Origin: Shimia abyssi
GTDB lineage: Bacteria > Pseudomonadota > Alphaproteobacteria > Rhodobacterales > Rhodobacteraceae
Assembly: GCF_003014475.1 (NCBI RefSeq)
Contig: NZ_PYGJ01000021.1
Span: 1 to 64,000, forward strand
Direction: 5' to 3'
DNA length: 64,000 nucleotides
Numbering within the stretch: position 1 is the first letter of the stretch; each line of letters opens with the position of its first letter. This document shows, in pieces, positions 1-8,286 of the stretch. Position numbers and translations under genes: made by a program. Below the pieces are notes generated by a model that was given only the letters and a program-made list of their open reading frames with translations, had not been told where the DNA came from and ran no database searches.

Positions 1-95
1 CCCTCAATCCATCAGAAAAACGCCTAAGCCATCGTCACGCCAAATGGCCGGCTTTTACTCCGCCACACTGGCAGGTTTTTAATCCGCCGTTGACA
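1..95. mobile_element. Terminus of an IS21-like insertion sequence
   Basis: The first 95 bases contain two similar direct units, at about 44-64 (TGGCCGGCTTTTACTCCGCC) and 69-89 (TGGCAGGTTTTTAATCCGCC), and end in GTTGACA at position 95. Short repeated units near the tip and a terminus of the form TG...CA are known features of IS21-family ends. The coding sequence of the next gene resumes directly after base 95 with no start codon of its own, which fits an insertion boundary. No transposase gene lies inside the window, so the family assignment rests on the end structure alone and is moderate. The rest of the element would lie upstream of the window. Confidence 0.5.
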
Positions 96-96
96 G

Positions 97-1497
97 CCTT
101 ACGAGTTCAGCTTGGATGGCGGGACATTGCCCGAAGGGATAACACTAAGTCGCGATGGTGTGTTCGATGGAGTGCCTTTGCAGACAGGCACTTTTGACCT
201 TGAGGTTTTGGCCGTGGATAGTCAGGGCAACACAGGTCGGCGCAGCTATACAATAGAAATAGTTCCAGCCGAAGGCATCATCGATCTAACGCCGGACACG
301 CTTCCAAATGGTCGGACCTATATCGAGTACGAACAACAACTAAGTGCTCAAGGCGGCAGTGGTGATTACGTGTTTTCGATTGTTGAAGGCGCGCTGCCGC
401 TGGGGATAGCGCTTTCTGCCGATGGGTTGATTTTGGGAACGACAAGAGATCGTGGTGACTTCAATATTTCTGTTGAAGTGCTCGATTCACAAAGAAATTC
501 TGGCCTGATAAACTATGCCCTGATTATCGAAGAGGGGCGGCCGGACCCTTCAACTGACCCAGATGTCGGCAGGTTGATCGATGGGCATTTTCGCAAAGCG
601 ACAAAGTTTGCGGGCCACATGATACGGCATCTGAACCGACGTACAGATTTTCTGCACTACAAGTTGAATTGCACGGGGCTTGAGGACGATTGCAATCGAT
701 TGGGAATTTGGCAGGAAGGTCAGGTTTCAGGCAATGAAGAGGAGACGACTGCGACTCTCGTGCTGGGTGCGGACTATGGTCTTAATGACAATCTATTTGC
801 TGGTTTCTCGCTTGGGTATGGTCAAACATCTGAATCTATAGGCAATCTTGGGACCTACTCGGAAGCGACCACAAACATCTATGCGGGATATTTCGCTGCC
901 AAGCTTCCCGGCGGGTTTTACCTCGATGGGGCATTGGGGCATGGCGAAATCAAGTTTAAGGACAGACGCTATATTTTGCTGCGGGACGTGACAGAAACAA
1001 GTGAAAGACGAGGCGATTATCAATTTGGGTCGTTGAAGCTCTCTGGCGATTACCCAATGCAAAACAACATGGTTTTGTCGCCCTACGCGCGTTACGAGGC
1101 GGTTCGAACAAACTTGGACGCCTATCGCGAATCCGGCATTAGCGATCTGTCCTTGGCATACGGAAACACAAACCAGACGTCGCAGCGCGCAGTTGTGGGT
1201 GCAGCCTTGGAGAAGGTATTTCCTCGGCGTTGGGGGGTGATAACGGGGACGATACAGGCGGAGATTGGGCGCAATCATGAAAGTGGATACCGTCAAACGA
1301 TTACCTATCTTGATACACCTGATACGACCTACGTGCTTGAGAAGGCAGGCAGCAGTAGCCGTCATGCAGCTTTGGGGCTGGAAATAAATTTAATCAGTGG
1401 TCCATCACACTTCGATTTTGGCATCTTCGCAACCCAATCGGGATCGAGTAGCAAGCCTGACATTGGCGCCACATTCGGATGGAGCTACCAATTTTAA
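97..1497 (+). pseudogene. 5'-truncated autotransporter with He_PIG repeats
   Basis: This is the C-terminal part of a surface autotransporter (type V secretion). Counting from a TTG at 112, residues 1-50 and about 55-140 are putative Ig (He_PIG) repeats with the typical SLDGGTLPEGITLS and GALPLGIALSADG motifs. A linker follows, and residues about 205-461 form an autotransporter beta-barrel rich in alternating Gly/Tyr/aromatic strands. It ends in YQF, a C-terminal Phe as expected for BAM-dependent outer-membrane insertion. The reading frame is open back to 94 but is closed by a TGA at 91-93 that lies in the IS end, so the signal peptide and most of the passenger are missing. The TTG at 112 is not preceded by a convincing ribosome site. 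I infer that the gene was inactivated by the IS; the barrel itself is intact. Confidence 0.7.
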
Positions 1498-1718
1498 CTC
1501 CAAATTTGTCCCGTGGCACGGCCCCCTGCGTAACAACGATGTCTTAGAGTTCTGTGCAACGTCAGCAAGGCGCGCGCCACCTAAGGATCGGAAGCTGACG
1601 TAATTTTCGATGGTTTGATTTGCTCTTTTTGCATGGAGTTCAGACCCAGCCATTTTTTGTGGGTGGGGATTGTTTGTCCGGGTGGCCCAAATGGCTTTCA
1701 ACGGCTCTGTTGCGTATA

Positions 1719-1750
1719 AGAAAAAACGCCCCTTCACGTAGAAAGGGCGT
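1719..1750 (-). terminator. Rho-independent-type terminator
   Basis: ACGCCCCTT (1726-1734) pairs with AAAGGGCGT (1742-1750) across a 7-base loop with one internal mismatch. On the minus strand the stem is followed by a run of T (the A-run at 1719-1726 on the plus strand). It could end minus-strand transcripts coming from the arylsulfatase gene about 250 bases away. Confidence 0.55.
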
Positions 1751-1899
1751 GCAATAGTCTGCCGAAGCATGAAAAAATATCGGGATGTCAGGCACTTCAA
1801 CATTGTTTCGGCTGTAAACCGAGACCGTGTTTTTCCCGCTCCTTTCACGCAATTGGGACCTGAATCTTTTTCCCACATTCTGGTCGGCGCGTTGCTGTG

Positions 1900-1979
1900 G
1901 GTCGAGGTGGCTCGAACCGTCAATGCAGATGCCGGTTTGGGCGCAATGCATTGACGGTAGAGGTGCCTGAACCCGACCC
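1900..1979. repeat. Two-tier inverted repeat, possible structured RNA
   Basis: CCGTCAATGCA (1917-1927) and TGCATTGACGG (1947-1957) are perfect 11-base inverted arms around a 19-base loop. Outside them GGGTCG (1900-1905) pairs with CGACCC (1974-1979). Between the two tiers lie similar direct segments (GAGGTGGCTCGAACC and GAGGTGCCTGAACCC). There is no T-run directly after it. It sits 20 bases beyond the arylsulfatase stop codon, so it may be a 3' UTR structure, a small RNA or a remnant of a mobile element. Confidence 0.4.
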
Positions 1980-1999
1980 CAAAACGAAAGATGGTGGAG

Positions 2000-3739
2000 T
2001 TAGTGGCTGCCGTTGCGTTTGGCGTTGATCACTGTTTGCTCGAGCGGATTGTATCCCTCGGGAACGGGCACGAGATTTACGCTTTGCGCCCAATCGTCGT
2101 AAAACGCCCGCATCTCATTGACACGTTCGGGCATGTCAGCGGCGAGATCATGGAGTTCTGAAGGATCGGCTTCGATGTCGTAAAGCTCCCATGAGCCATC
2201 GCCTTTGGGCGCGAGGTTTTGCATCAGTTTAAATTTCCCCTGAAACACCGCCGACGATCCGGCCAATTCATAGCCCACGGGGTGTTCTTCGGTGCGCACA
2301 GTGGCGACGTCGCCGCGCAGTACGGGCATCATCGACAGCCCGTCGGGCGCATAGATGTCGCGGCCTTCATAGGTGATGCCAGGTGTTTCAACGCCAGCCG
2401 CTTCGAGCAGTGTGGGCACGATATCGCGAACATAGGCGAATTTATCGACCTGGGCGCCAGGTGTTACCACACCGGGGAAGCGCACGATCAGGGGAACGCG
2501 CAGGCCGCCTTCGGTTGAGAACGTCTTAAAGTAGCTGCCCGGGACAGCCGCCGCAGCAGCCCAGCCGGGGCCATAATCGGCGTAGACACCTTTTTGTCCC
2601 ATATCCGAATAGTCGCGGTCGAAGTCTTCCATATAAACCTTGTCGTAATTGGCCTTGTACCAGTCACGATAGGCTTCGGAGAGCGGCAGCTGGTTGGGAT
2701 CGGGGCCGTTGTCGGCCATGAAGATTACGATTGTGTTGTCGGCAATGCCCTTTTCATCGAGATACCCAAGGATGCGATCAATATTGACGTCCATATTGTC
2801 GAGCATCCCGGCGTAGGTCTGCATACGGCGCGCGTTGAAGGTTTGTTCTTCGTCGCTCAGCGCCTCCCAGTCGGGCATGCGCCATGGATCAAAAGAGGTT
2901 TTGTCAAAAGACGGATCAAGTTCGACATCGGGTGAAATCAGGCCGAGTTCCTTTTGCTTTTCAAGGCGAGAGACGCGCAGTGCTTCGAAGCCCTGATCAT
3001 AAACACCGTCGTACTTGTCGATGAACTCCTTGGGTGCCTGATGTGGGTAGTGCACTGCCTGATACCCGACCCATGCAAGGAAGGGTTTGCCGTCATCCAG
3101 ATTGCTGTCGATGTAGTCGATCATCTGCTGGGTGTAGAAATCGGACGAGAAATAATCATCGGTGGGCAGCGAGACGAGTTCGTTGTCCTGATAATAGTGC
3201 ACGCGTTTGTAAAACGGGGCGTAGGGCTGTTCGATCCAGTTGTCCGCGCCGCTTTCCCCGAGCATGAAGGATTTTTCGAACCCCCGGTCATAGGCAATGG
3301 TGCCGGGTTCGGTGCCCAGATGCCATTTACCTGTCATGTAGGTGTGATAGCCCGCGTCGCGCAGCAGGCGGGGCATCGCGACTACCTTGTCGTTCAAGTG
3401 CCCTTCGTAACCGGGTTTGCCAAATTGGTTGTCGGCCTGGATTTCCAGCATGTTGCCAAGACCGGCCAAGTGGTTGTCGACACCGGAAATGAGCATGGTC
3501 CGGGTTGGCGAGCAGGAGGCGCCAACGTGGAAGTTGGTAAACAGCATTCCGTCAGCGGCAAGCTGGTCGATGGCAGGGGTATCAATTTCGCTGCCAAAGG
3601 CGCCAACATCGGAAAAGCCCATGTCGTCGGCAATCAGGATGAGGATATTGGGACGGGTTTCGTCGGTCGCGGCAAGCGCGGCTGAGGTTGCAAGCGCGCT
3701 GGCGCTGAGCAACGTGCAAAGGGATAGGGAACGAACCAT
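2000..3739 (-). CDS. Periplasmic arylsulfatase
   Basis: A 579-residue sulfatase of the alkaline phosphatase superfamily that would release inorganic sulfate from sulfate esters. A Sec-type signal peptide covers residues 1-23 or so, ending in ALA, so the enzyme acts in the periplasm or outside the cell. The Ca2+-binding ADD pair is at residues 37-39, and the formylglycine motif CSPTR starts at Cys76, which makes it a type I sulfatase needing a formylglycine-generating enzyme. A GKWHLG block and an FMADNGPD block complete the active site. Length and motif order match Pseudomonas AtsA-like arylsulfatases more than choline sulfatases. It is divergent from a LysR regulator whose start is about 145 bases away, so control by that regulator is likely. 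The natural substrate cannot be read from the sequence; algal sulfated compounds are a reasonable guess for a marine host. Confidence 0.85.
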   Translation of the reverse strand: MVRSLSLCTLLSASALATSAALAATDETRPNILILIADDMGFSDVGAFGSEIDTPAIDQLAADGMLFTNFHVGASCSPTRTMLISGVDNHLAGLGNMLEIQADNQFGKPGYEGHLNDKVVAMPRLLRDAGYHTYMTGKWHLGTEPGTIAYDRGFEKSFMLGESGADNWIEQPYAPFYKRVHYYQDNELVSLPTDDYFSSDFYTQQMIDYIDSNLDDGKPFLAWVGYQAVHYPHQAPKEFIDKYDGVYDQGFEALRVSRLEKQKELGLISPDVELDPSFDKTSFDPWRMPDWEALSDEEQTFNARRMQTYAGMLDNMDVNIDRILGYLDEKGIADNTIVIFMADNGPDPNQLPLSEAYRDWYKANYDKVYMEDFDRDYSDMGQKGVYADYGPGWAAAAAVPGSYFKTFSTEGGLRVPLIVRFPGVVTPGAQVDKFAYVRDIVPTLLEAAGVETPGITYEGRDIYAPDGLSMMPVLRGDVATVRTEEHPVGYELAGSSAVFQGKFKLMQNLAPKGDGSWELYDIEADPSELHDLAADMPERVNEMRAFYDDWAQSVNLVPVPEGYNPLEQTVINAKRNGSH

Positions 3740-3884
3740 AAAGAACTCCGGTTACAAGAAAAGATGTCGAGGTCGGGCCACGAACTTTCTTTGTGTTGCA
3801 GGGTGTTGATAGACAATCTAGAGCAGAGGTGTGCCGTTCCAGCATTTGGTATGCGGGTTTGGCTTTTTGAAACGAGGGCAAGAT

Positions 3885-4790
3885 TTGATTGACGATAAAA
3901 CAACGTCGGCAGTGCGCGCTTTGGCGCGGATGGGCAGCTTTCGGGCGGCTTCGGAGGCTGTTGGGACATCACCGGCGAGTTTCTCGCGCTATATCGCGCA
4001 GGCGGAAGAATATGCCGGGCAGACGTTGTTCGAACGGGGTGGACGGCACACGATACTAACGTCCGCGGGGCGTGAATTTATGGTGTTGCTGGACAAGTTG
4101 GACGTTGCGACGCGGATGTTTGAGGCCGGTGTCGGGCGGCTGACCGAGACAGGGCCGGAGATGCTGAATATCGGGTGCGGGCCGTTGACGACGCGCGCGA
4201 TTATCTCGCCGATTTTGGCCGACATGCTGGAGGCGCACCCCGATATGCGAGCGCGCGTCATGGTAAGCGCAAGTAAGGCGCCGCTGGAGGCGCTGAGGAT
4301 GGGGCAGCTGGATGTGGCGGTGTGTGATCTGACGCACACGCCTGACCTGAGTGATCTGGAGATTCAAGTGCTGCGCAAAGAGCCGGTGTCGTTTTGGGCG
4401 CATCCGGCTCATCCAATTTTCGAACAATCCCAAGTGAGTGTTAAGGACGTGTTTCGCAGTCCGTTCATGACCGCGCATTTGCACAAACACTGGCGCGCCG
4501 CAGTGGCCAATGTTCTGGGTGGAGACGAAGAGGCGTGGCAGATTGTGTCAAGCTTGCCGCAGATCGAAAGCGATGATTTTGGCTTTATCTGTGATCTGGC
4601 GTGTCGGACCAATTTGATTTGCGGTGGTATGGCGGCAGACTTTGCAGAACATGCGGCGCTAGGCCGTTTGAAACAAGTGCAGACAAAGGAAACCATGACG
4701 TGGAATATCTGTGGTGCGCGGCGCAAGACGGCGTCTTTTCCCATCTTGGATCAGTTCTGGGAACGGCTGCGTGATCAGTTCGGTACATAG
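3885..4790 (+). CDS. LysR-family transcriptional regulator
   Basis: A LysR-type regulator of about 301 residues. The winged helix-turn-helix is at the N-terminus (TSAVRALARMGSFRAASEAV, then SFSRYIAQAEEYAGQTLFER), followed by a periplasmic-binding-protein-like effector domain from about residue 90. I chose the TTG at 3885 because GAGGG lies six bases upstream and the HTH begins almost at once; the longer frame from 3831 adds residues not typical of the family. It is divergent from the arylsulfatase, the usual arrangement for a LysR regulator and its target, so sulfatase control is the likely role. Its Ser/Ala-rich second helix is slightly unusual for LysR proteins but the fold-defining spacing is kept. 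Confidence 0.8.
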   Translation: MIDDKTTSAVRALARMGSFRAASEAVGTSPASFSRYIAQAEEYAGQTLFERGGRHTILTSAGREFMVLLDKLDVATRMFEAGVGRLTETGPEMLNIGCGPLTTRAIISPILADMLEAHPDMRARVMVSASKAPLEALRMGQLDVAVCDLTHTPDLSDLEIQVLRKEPVSFWAHPAHPIFEQSQVSVKDVFRSPFMTAHLHKHWRAAVANVLGGDEEAWQIVSSLPQIESDDFGFICDLACRTNLICGGMAADFAEHAALGRLKQVQTKETMTWNICGARRKTASFPILDQFWERLRDQFGT

Positions 4791-4798
4791 TCAAAGAG

Positions 4799-4825
4799 CG
4801 GCCCGAGAAGCATCTCCTCGGGCCG
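4799..4825. terminator. Convergent-gene hairpin
   Basis: CGGCCCGAG (4799-4807) and CTCGGGCCG (4817-4825) form a perfect 9-base stem between the convergent ends of the LysR gene and the TRAP binding-protein gene. A U-tract is weak on both strands, so its terminator role rests on position and stem strength. Confidence 0.6.
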
Positions 4826-4834
4826 GGGCGAACA

Positions 4835-5866
4835 TTAGTTCGTGTATTTTGCGATAAGCGCGCGTGCTTCGTCAATCAGGGCCTGACCGTCGATACCGCG
4901 TTCGTTCATTTCGGCGACCCATTGTGCATAGATCGGCTCGGCAGCGGCTTTCCACTCTTCGACCTGCGTGTCGGTGAGTTGAATGATGTTGTTGCCATTA
5001 TCGACCGCAAGCTTGCGCGCGGGCCCATCGGCGGCCTCTTGGGTGGAACCGGCAAAGACCGAGAACTCTTCGCCTGAGCTGTCATCAATCGCCTTTTTCT
5101 GGGCGTCAGTCAGGCTTTCATACTTGGCCTTGTTCATAGCGAGAACGAAGGTCAGCGAGTAAAGCGCTTGATCTCCAAACTCGGTGTGATTGCCAACAAG
5201 TTCAGGCACCTTGAGCGCGGCGGTGACTTCCCACGGGATGGTGGTTGCGTCGATCACACCTTTGGACAGCGCCTCGGGCACGGCAGGCACGGGCATGCCG
5301 ACTGGCGTGGCGCCAAGTTCGACCAGCAGGTTGTTCACCGTGCGCGACCCGCCGCGGATTTTTACACCATCAAGGTCAGAAACCGAGGCGATAGGATCTT
5401 TGGAGTGGATCAGACCGGGACCGTGTACCCAAGTGCCAAGGATTTTGAGGTCTTTGAACTCGGTATCCTGCATATGTTTTTCGAACATTTGCCAATAGGC
5501 GCGCGAGGTTGCGCCCGCGTTGGTCATCATGAAGGGCAGCTCAAACACTTCGGTACTGGGGAAGCGGCCGGGGGTGTAGCCGACCACCGTCCAGACCACA
5601 TCAACCACGCCGTCGCGTGCCTGATCCATGAGCTGGGGAGGAGTGCCGCCAAGCTGCATGGAAGGATAGATTTCCACAGCGACGTCGCCACCTGAGGCTG
5701 CTTCGACATCTGAGGCCCACTTGCCAAGAACGTCTTTGGGTACGTTGGCCTGAGGTGGTAGAAAGTGGTGAAAGCGCAAGGTGACATCTTGGGCGAGGGC
5801 ACCGGTTGCCATTGCGGCAGACAGGAGCGTTGCGCTCGCGAGTTGAGTTAGGTGTCTGATTTTCAT
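4835..5866 (-). CDS. TRAP transporter substrate-binding protein (DctP family)
   Basis: A 343-residue periplasmic binding protein of the TRAP (DctP/TAXI-type 7) class. A signal peptide ending in ALAQ spans residues 1-25, and the mature protein starts with a beta-strand DVTLRFHHFLPP. A PGRFPSTEVFELPF segment and the Arg-containing block SDLDGVKIRGGSRTVNNLL contain the conserved ligand-carboxylate-binding region of TRAP receptors. The start at 5866 is preceded by a strong GGGAGGAAA. It begins 26 bases after the glutamine-synthetase-like gene and is almost surely cotranscribed with it. No DctQ or DctM membrane subunits occur nearby, so this receptor is an orphan that must share a membrane component encoded elsewhere or was left by a deletion. 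Confidence 0.88.
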   Translation of the reverse strand: MKIRHLTQLASATLLSAAMATGALAQDVTLRFHHFLPPQANVPKDVLGKWASDVEAASGGDVAVEIYPSMQLGGTPPQLMDQARDGVVDVVWTVVGYTPGRFPSTEVFELPFMMTNAGATSRAYWQMFEKHMQDTEFKDLKILGTWVHGPGLIHSKDPIASVSDLDGVKIRGGSRTVNNLLVELGATPVGMPVPAVPEALSKGVIDATTIPWEVTAALKVPELVGNHTEFGDQALYSLTFVLAMNKAKYESLTDAQKKAIDDSSGEEFSVFAGSTQEAADGPARKLAVDNGNNIIQLTDTQVEEWKAAAEPIYAQWVAEMNERGIDGQALIDEARALIAKYTN

Positions 5867-5892
5867 TATATTTCCTCCCAGAGATATTGATC

Positions 5893-7341
5893 TTAGTATT
5901 GGTTGAAGTATTCGGCCTGTTCCCAATCCGAGATGGCGAGGTGATAACGGTCCCACTCGGCGCGGCGGATATGAGAGAGGTAGTCGACAAAGGGATCCCC
6001 CAACACTCTACGGTAGAAGGTCGACCCCTCAAAGGCCTGGATCGCCGCGAGCAGTGAGCCGGGTAGACGGGGGGCGTTTTCCAAGTATGGCGTTTCGACA
6101 GGATCAGGGGCCGTCAGGGCGCGGGAGAGGCCATCAAGGCCAGAGAGTATTTGGCTGGCAAAGAAGTAATACGGGTTTGCTGTGGGGTCAGCGACGCGGT
6201 TTTCGATGCGGCTGGCCGGATCGCCGGGGGCCATCAGGGCGCGGATCATAGCACCGCGATTGTCGTGCCCCCACAGAACGCGGTCGGGTGCGAGCTGGTG
6301 GGGCTGATACCGTTTATAGCCGTTCACCGTGGGGGTGGTCAGCAGACAGGACGCGTGGGCGTGTTCCAGCAGGCCCGCGATCCAGCCTGAGGCGGTTTGG
6401 CTGAGCGATCCGTCAGGGTTTGGTATCATCAGGTTTTTATCGGTGACGGTGTCCGTCAAAGATTGATGCAGGTGCCAGCCATTGGCGCAGGCATTGGCGT
6501 GGTTGGGCTTGCACATAAAGGTGGCATGCAGGCCCTTGCGCGCGCAGATCGACTTGGTCATTGCGCGTAGCATCATCATGTTGTCGGCATGGGTCATCGG
6601 ATCGGCGGGGTCAAAGGTGAACTCGAACTGGCTGGGCCCCATTTCGATTTCCATTGAGCGGATCGGCAGGCCCAGTGACTGGGCCGCGCGGCGCAGGTCG
6701 TCGAGAAGGGGCTCAGCGATGTCATAAACCTGTGCGGTCAGGAACTGGTAGCCTTGGGTCAGGTTTTGCGTTGCGACCGGGGTGCCGGGCATGGTGGAGT
6801 CTGAATGGTTCAAGCGCGGGTCGGTGCAGGTGAACACCTGAAATTCTACTTCGAGCCCCACGGTTAGTGCGCGATTGGCGGCGGCGAGTTGGTCAATCGC
6901 GGTGCGCAGTACAGGGCGCGGAGCAAATGGGATTGCACCACCAGTTGGGGTGACAGGGTCACAGAAGATCCATGCGGAATGGGGTGCCCACGGCAGGCGG
7001 CGAAATGTTTCGGTGTCAGGAACGAGAAGGATGTCGCCCGCACCTGACGAAAGACCGCCGGGGGTGTCACCGTCGCTCCAGACCGGAAAGACGGTGCGAT
7101 GGGACGTGTCCTTGAGTAAAAGCGTTCCGGGCATGTTAATCCCGGATTGAAAGATGGACGGCAGAGCGTCGGAGGTGATCGTTTTGCCGCGCAACAACCC
7201 GTGCTGATCGGCAAACAGTACGCGGATGGTTTCAAGTTCTGAGCTGGCAACCTCGGCCAAAAGGTCCTGTGCGCGGGCGACCTGCTCCGGGGAGAGCAGG
7301 CCAAGGTGGTACAGGGCGCCTTGGGTGAGGTCCGTTGTCAT
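5893..7341 (-). CDS. Glutamine synthetase-family gamma-glutamyl-amide ligase
   Basis: A 482-residue protein of the glutamine synthetase fold, the group that includes PuuA (gamma-glutamylputrescine), IpuC (isopropylamine) and the aniline-pathway gamma-glutamylanilide synthetase. It would use ATP to join glutamate to an amine. An N-terminal beta-grasp domain (about 20-125) contains VLFADQHGLLRGK. The catalytic domain shows the metal ligands in GLEVEFQVF and SQFEFTF, the His motif NGWHLHQSL, and the Arg motifs NRGAMIRAL and RIENRVADPTANPY, so it looks active. It is not a housekeeping GlnA: the classical adenylylation segment is not seen and its neighbours are catabolic. It heads an operon with the TRAP receptor and is divergent from an IclR regulator. 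The true amine substrate is unknown. Confidence 0.82.
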   Translation of the reverse strand: MTTDLTQGALYHLGLLSPEQVARAQDLLAEVASSELETIRVLFADQHGLLRGKTITSDALPSIFQSGINMPGTLLLKDTSHRTVFPVWSDGDTPGGLSSGAGDILLVPDTETFRRLPWAPHSAWIFCDPVTPTGGAIPFAPRPVLRTAIDQLAAANRALTVGLEVEFQVFTCTDPRLNHSDSTMPGTPVATQNLTQGYQFLTAQVYDIAEPLLDDLRRAAQSLGLPIRSMEIEMGPSQFEFTFDPADPMTHADNMMMLRAMTKSICARKGLHATFMCKPNHANACANGWHLHQSLTDTVTDKNLMIPNPDGSLSQTASGWIAGLLEHAHASCLLTTPTVNGYKRYQPHQLAPDRVLWGHDNRGAMIRALMAPGDPASRIENRVADPTANPYYFFASQILSGLDGLSRALTAPDPVETPYLENAPRLPGSLLAAIQAFEGSTFYRRVLGDPFVDYLSHIRRAEWDRYHLAISDWEQAEYFNQY

Positions 7342-7510
7342 CTCAGGTGGAACCGGTCCAGTTAGATGGCGGGTTTGGTATTATGCTCCGGTGGCTTGGA
7401 TGCAATTTGCATACCTCGCTGAATGACGATTATGTTTAAGGCAATCATAGGAAAAGAAGCGCAATTTGGTTAACTTGTCAAGTATGTGCTGGAAATCAGG
7501 CGAATTCTAC

Positions 7511-8281
7511 ATGGACCAAATTGGCGCGCGCGACATGTCGACGACCTTTGTCAAAGGTATTCGAGTGCTCAAGGCGTTTGATGATGCAGACACGCATATG
7601 ACCCTGTCTGATCTGTCGCGAAAGACCGGGCTGGACCGGGCGACGGTGCGGCGGCTGGTGTTGAGTTTGGTGGCGCTGGGATATGCGCGCAAGGATGGGC
7701 GTCAGTATTCGCTCACGCCGCAAGTGTTGGCCTTGGCGGGTAGTTTTTTGCAGGGCAACGCGTTTGGGCGCGAGGTACAGCCATTGTTGAACCGGGCGTC
7801 CGAGGCGCTGGGCGGGCCGGTTCTACTGGCGATCCGTGACGGGGATGCGGCGGTGATTGTCGGGCAGGCCGTGGCGCGGGCGCAACCAGTGACGATTGGG
7901 TTGACGGTGGGCAGCCGACTGCCGCTGACGCATTCCGCGATTGGGCGCATGATGTTGGCCTATGGGGCTGAAGATTGGGCGGCGGCGGTTCTGGAGGGCG
8001 CTGAGTTGGTGCCGTTGACGGAACGGTCCTTGGTCGACCGAGGCGCGGTGCGGCGCGCGGTTGCGGCGTGCCGGACGCAAGGGTTTGCGGTTGTGGTGGA
8101 TGAGCTGGAAATGGGTGTGACCGGGATTGCGGCTCCGGTTGGTGCAGTGGGGGCGGTGAAGGCGGTTGTCGGCACATCCTTTGAGCATGGAGATGTAGTA
8201 GGGCGCGAGGGTGTGGTTCGCGGCATCTTGCAAAGCCTTGCGGTGGAATTGGCCGAGGTGCGGTTATTTTCGCAAGGGTGA
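7511..8281 (+). CDS. IclR-family transcriptional regulator (PcaR/PobR-like)
   Basis: A regulator of about 256 residues with an N-terminal winged helix-turn-helix (TLSDLSRKTGLDRATVRRLV at about residues 34-53) and a C-terminal IclR effector domain (GPVLLAIRDGDAAVIVGQAV through VTGIAAPVG). The opening TTFVKGIRVLKAFD resembles regulators of aromatic catabolism of the PcaR/PobR branch. The ATG at 7511 is chosen over the upstream frame start at 7466 because the HTH distance is then normal for the family; a third Met at 7535 is also possible. It lies between the divergent ligase/TRAP operon and a convergent amidohydrolase, so it is the probable local regulator of the cluster. Confidence 0.8.
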   Translation: MDQIGARDMSTTFVKGIRVLKAFDDADTHMTLSDLSRKTGLDRATVRRLVLSLVALGYARKDGRQYSLTPQVLALAGSFLQGNAFGREVQPLLNRASEALGGPVLLAIRDGDAAVIVGQAVARAQPVTIGLTVGSRLPLTHSAIGRMMLAYGAEDWAAAVLEGAELVPLTERSLVDRGAVRRAVAACRTQGFAVVVDELEMGVTGIAAPVGAVGAVKAVVGTSFEHGDVVGREGVVRGILQSLAVELAEVRLFSQG

Positions 8282-8286
8282 GGTTT

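Larger units (their letters stand above)
1498..1999. other. Gene-free stretch with hairpins
   Basis: About 500 bases between the autotransporter remnant and the arylsulfatase stop codon hold no reading frame with convincing protein character. They contain two separate stem structures, listed individually: a terminator-type hairpin near 1726-1750 and a larger inverted repeat at 1900-1979. Confidence 0.5.

Noticed and set aside
5893-7341. Assignment of the ligase as housekeeping GlnA
   Set aside because: Catabolic neighbours, IclR divergence and a missing adenylylation segment point to the gamma-glutamyl-amide group.
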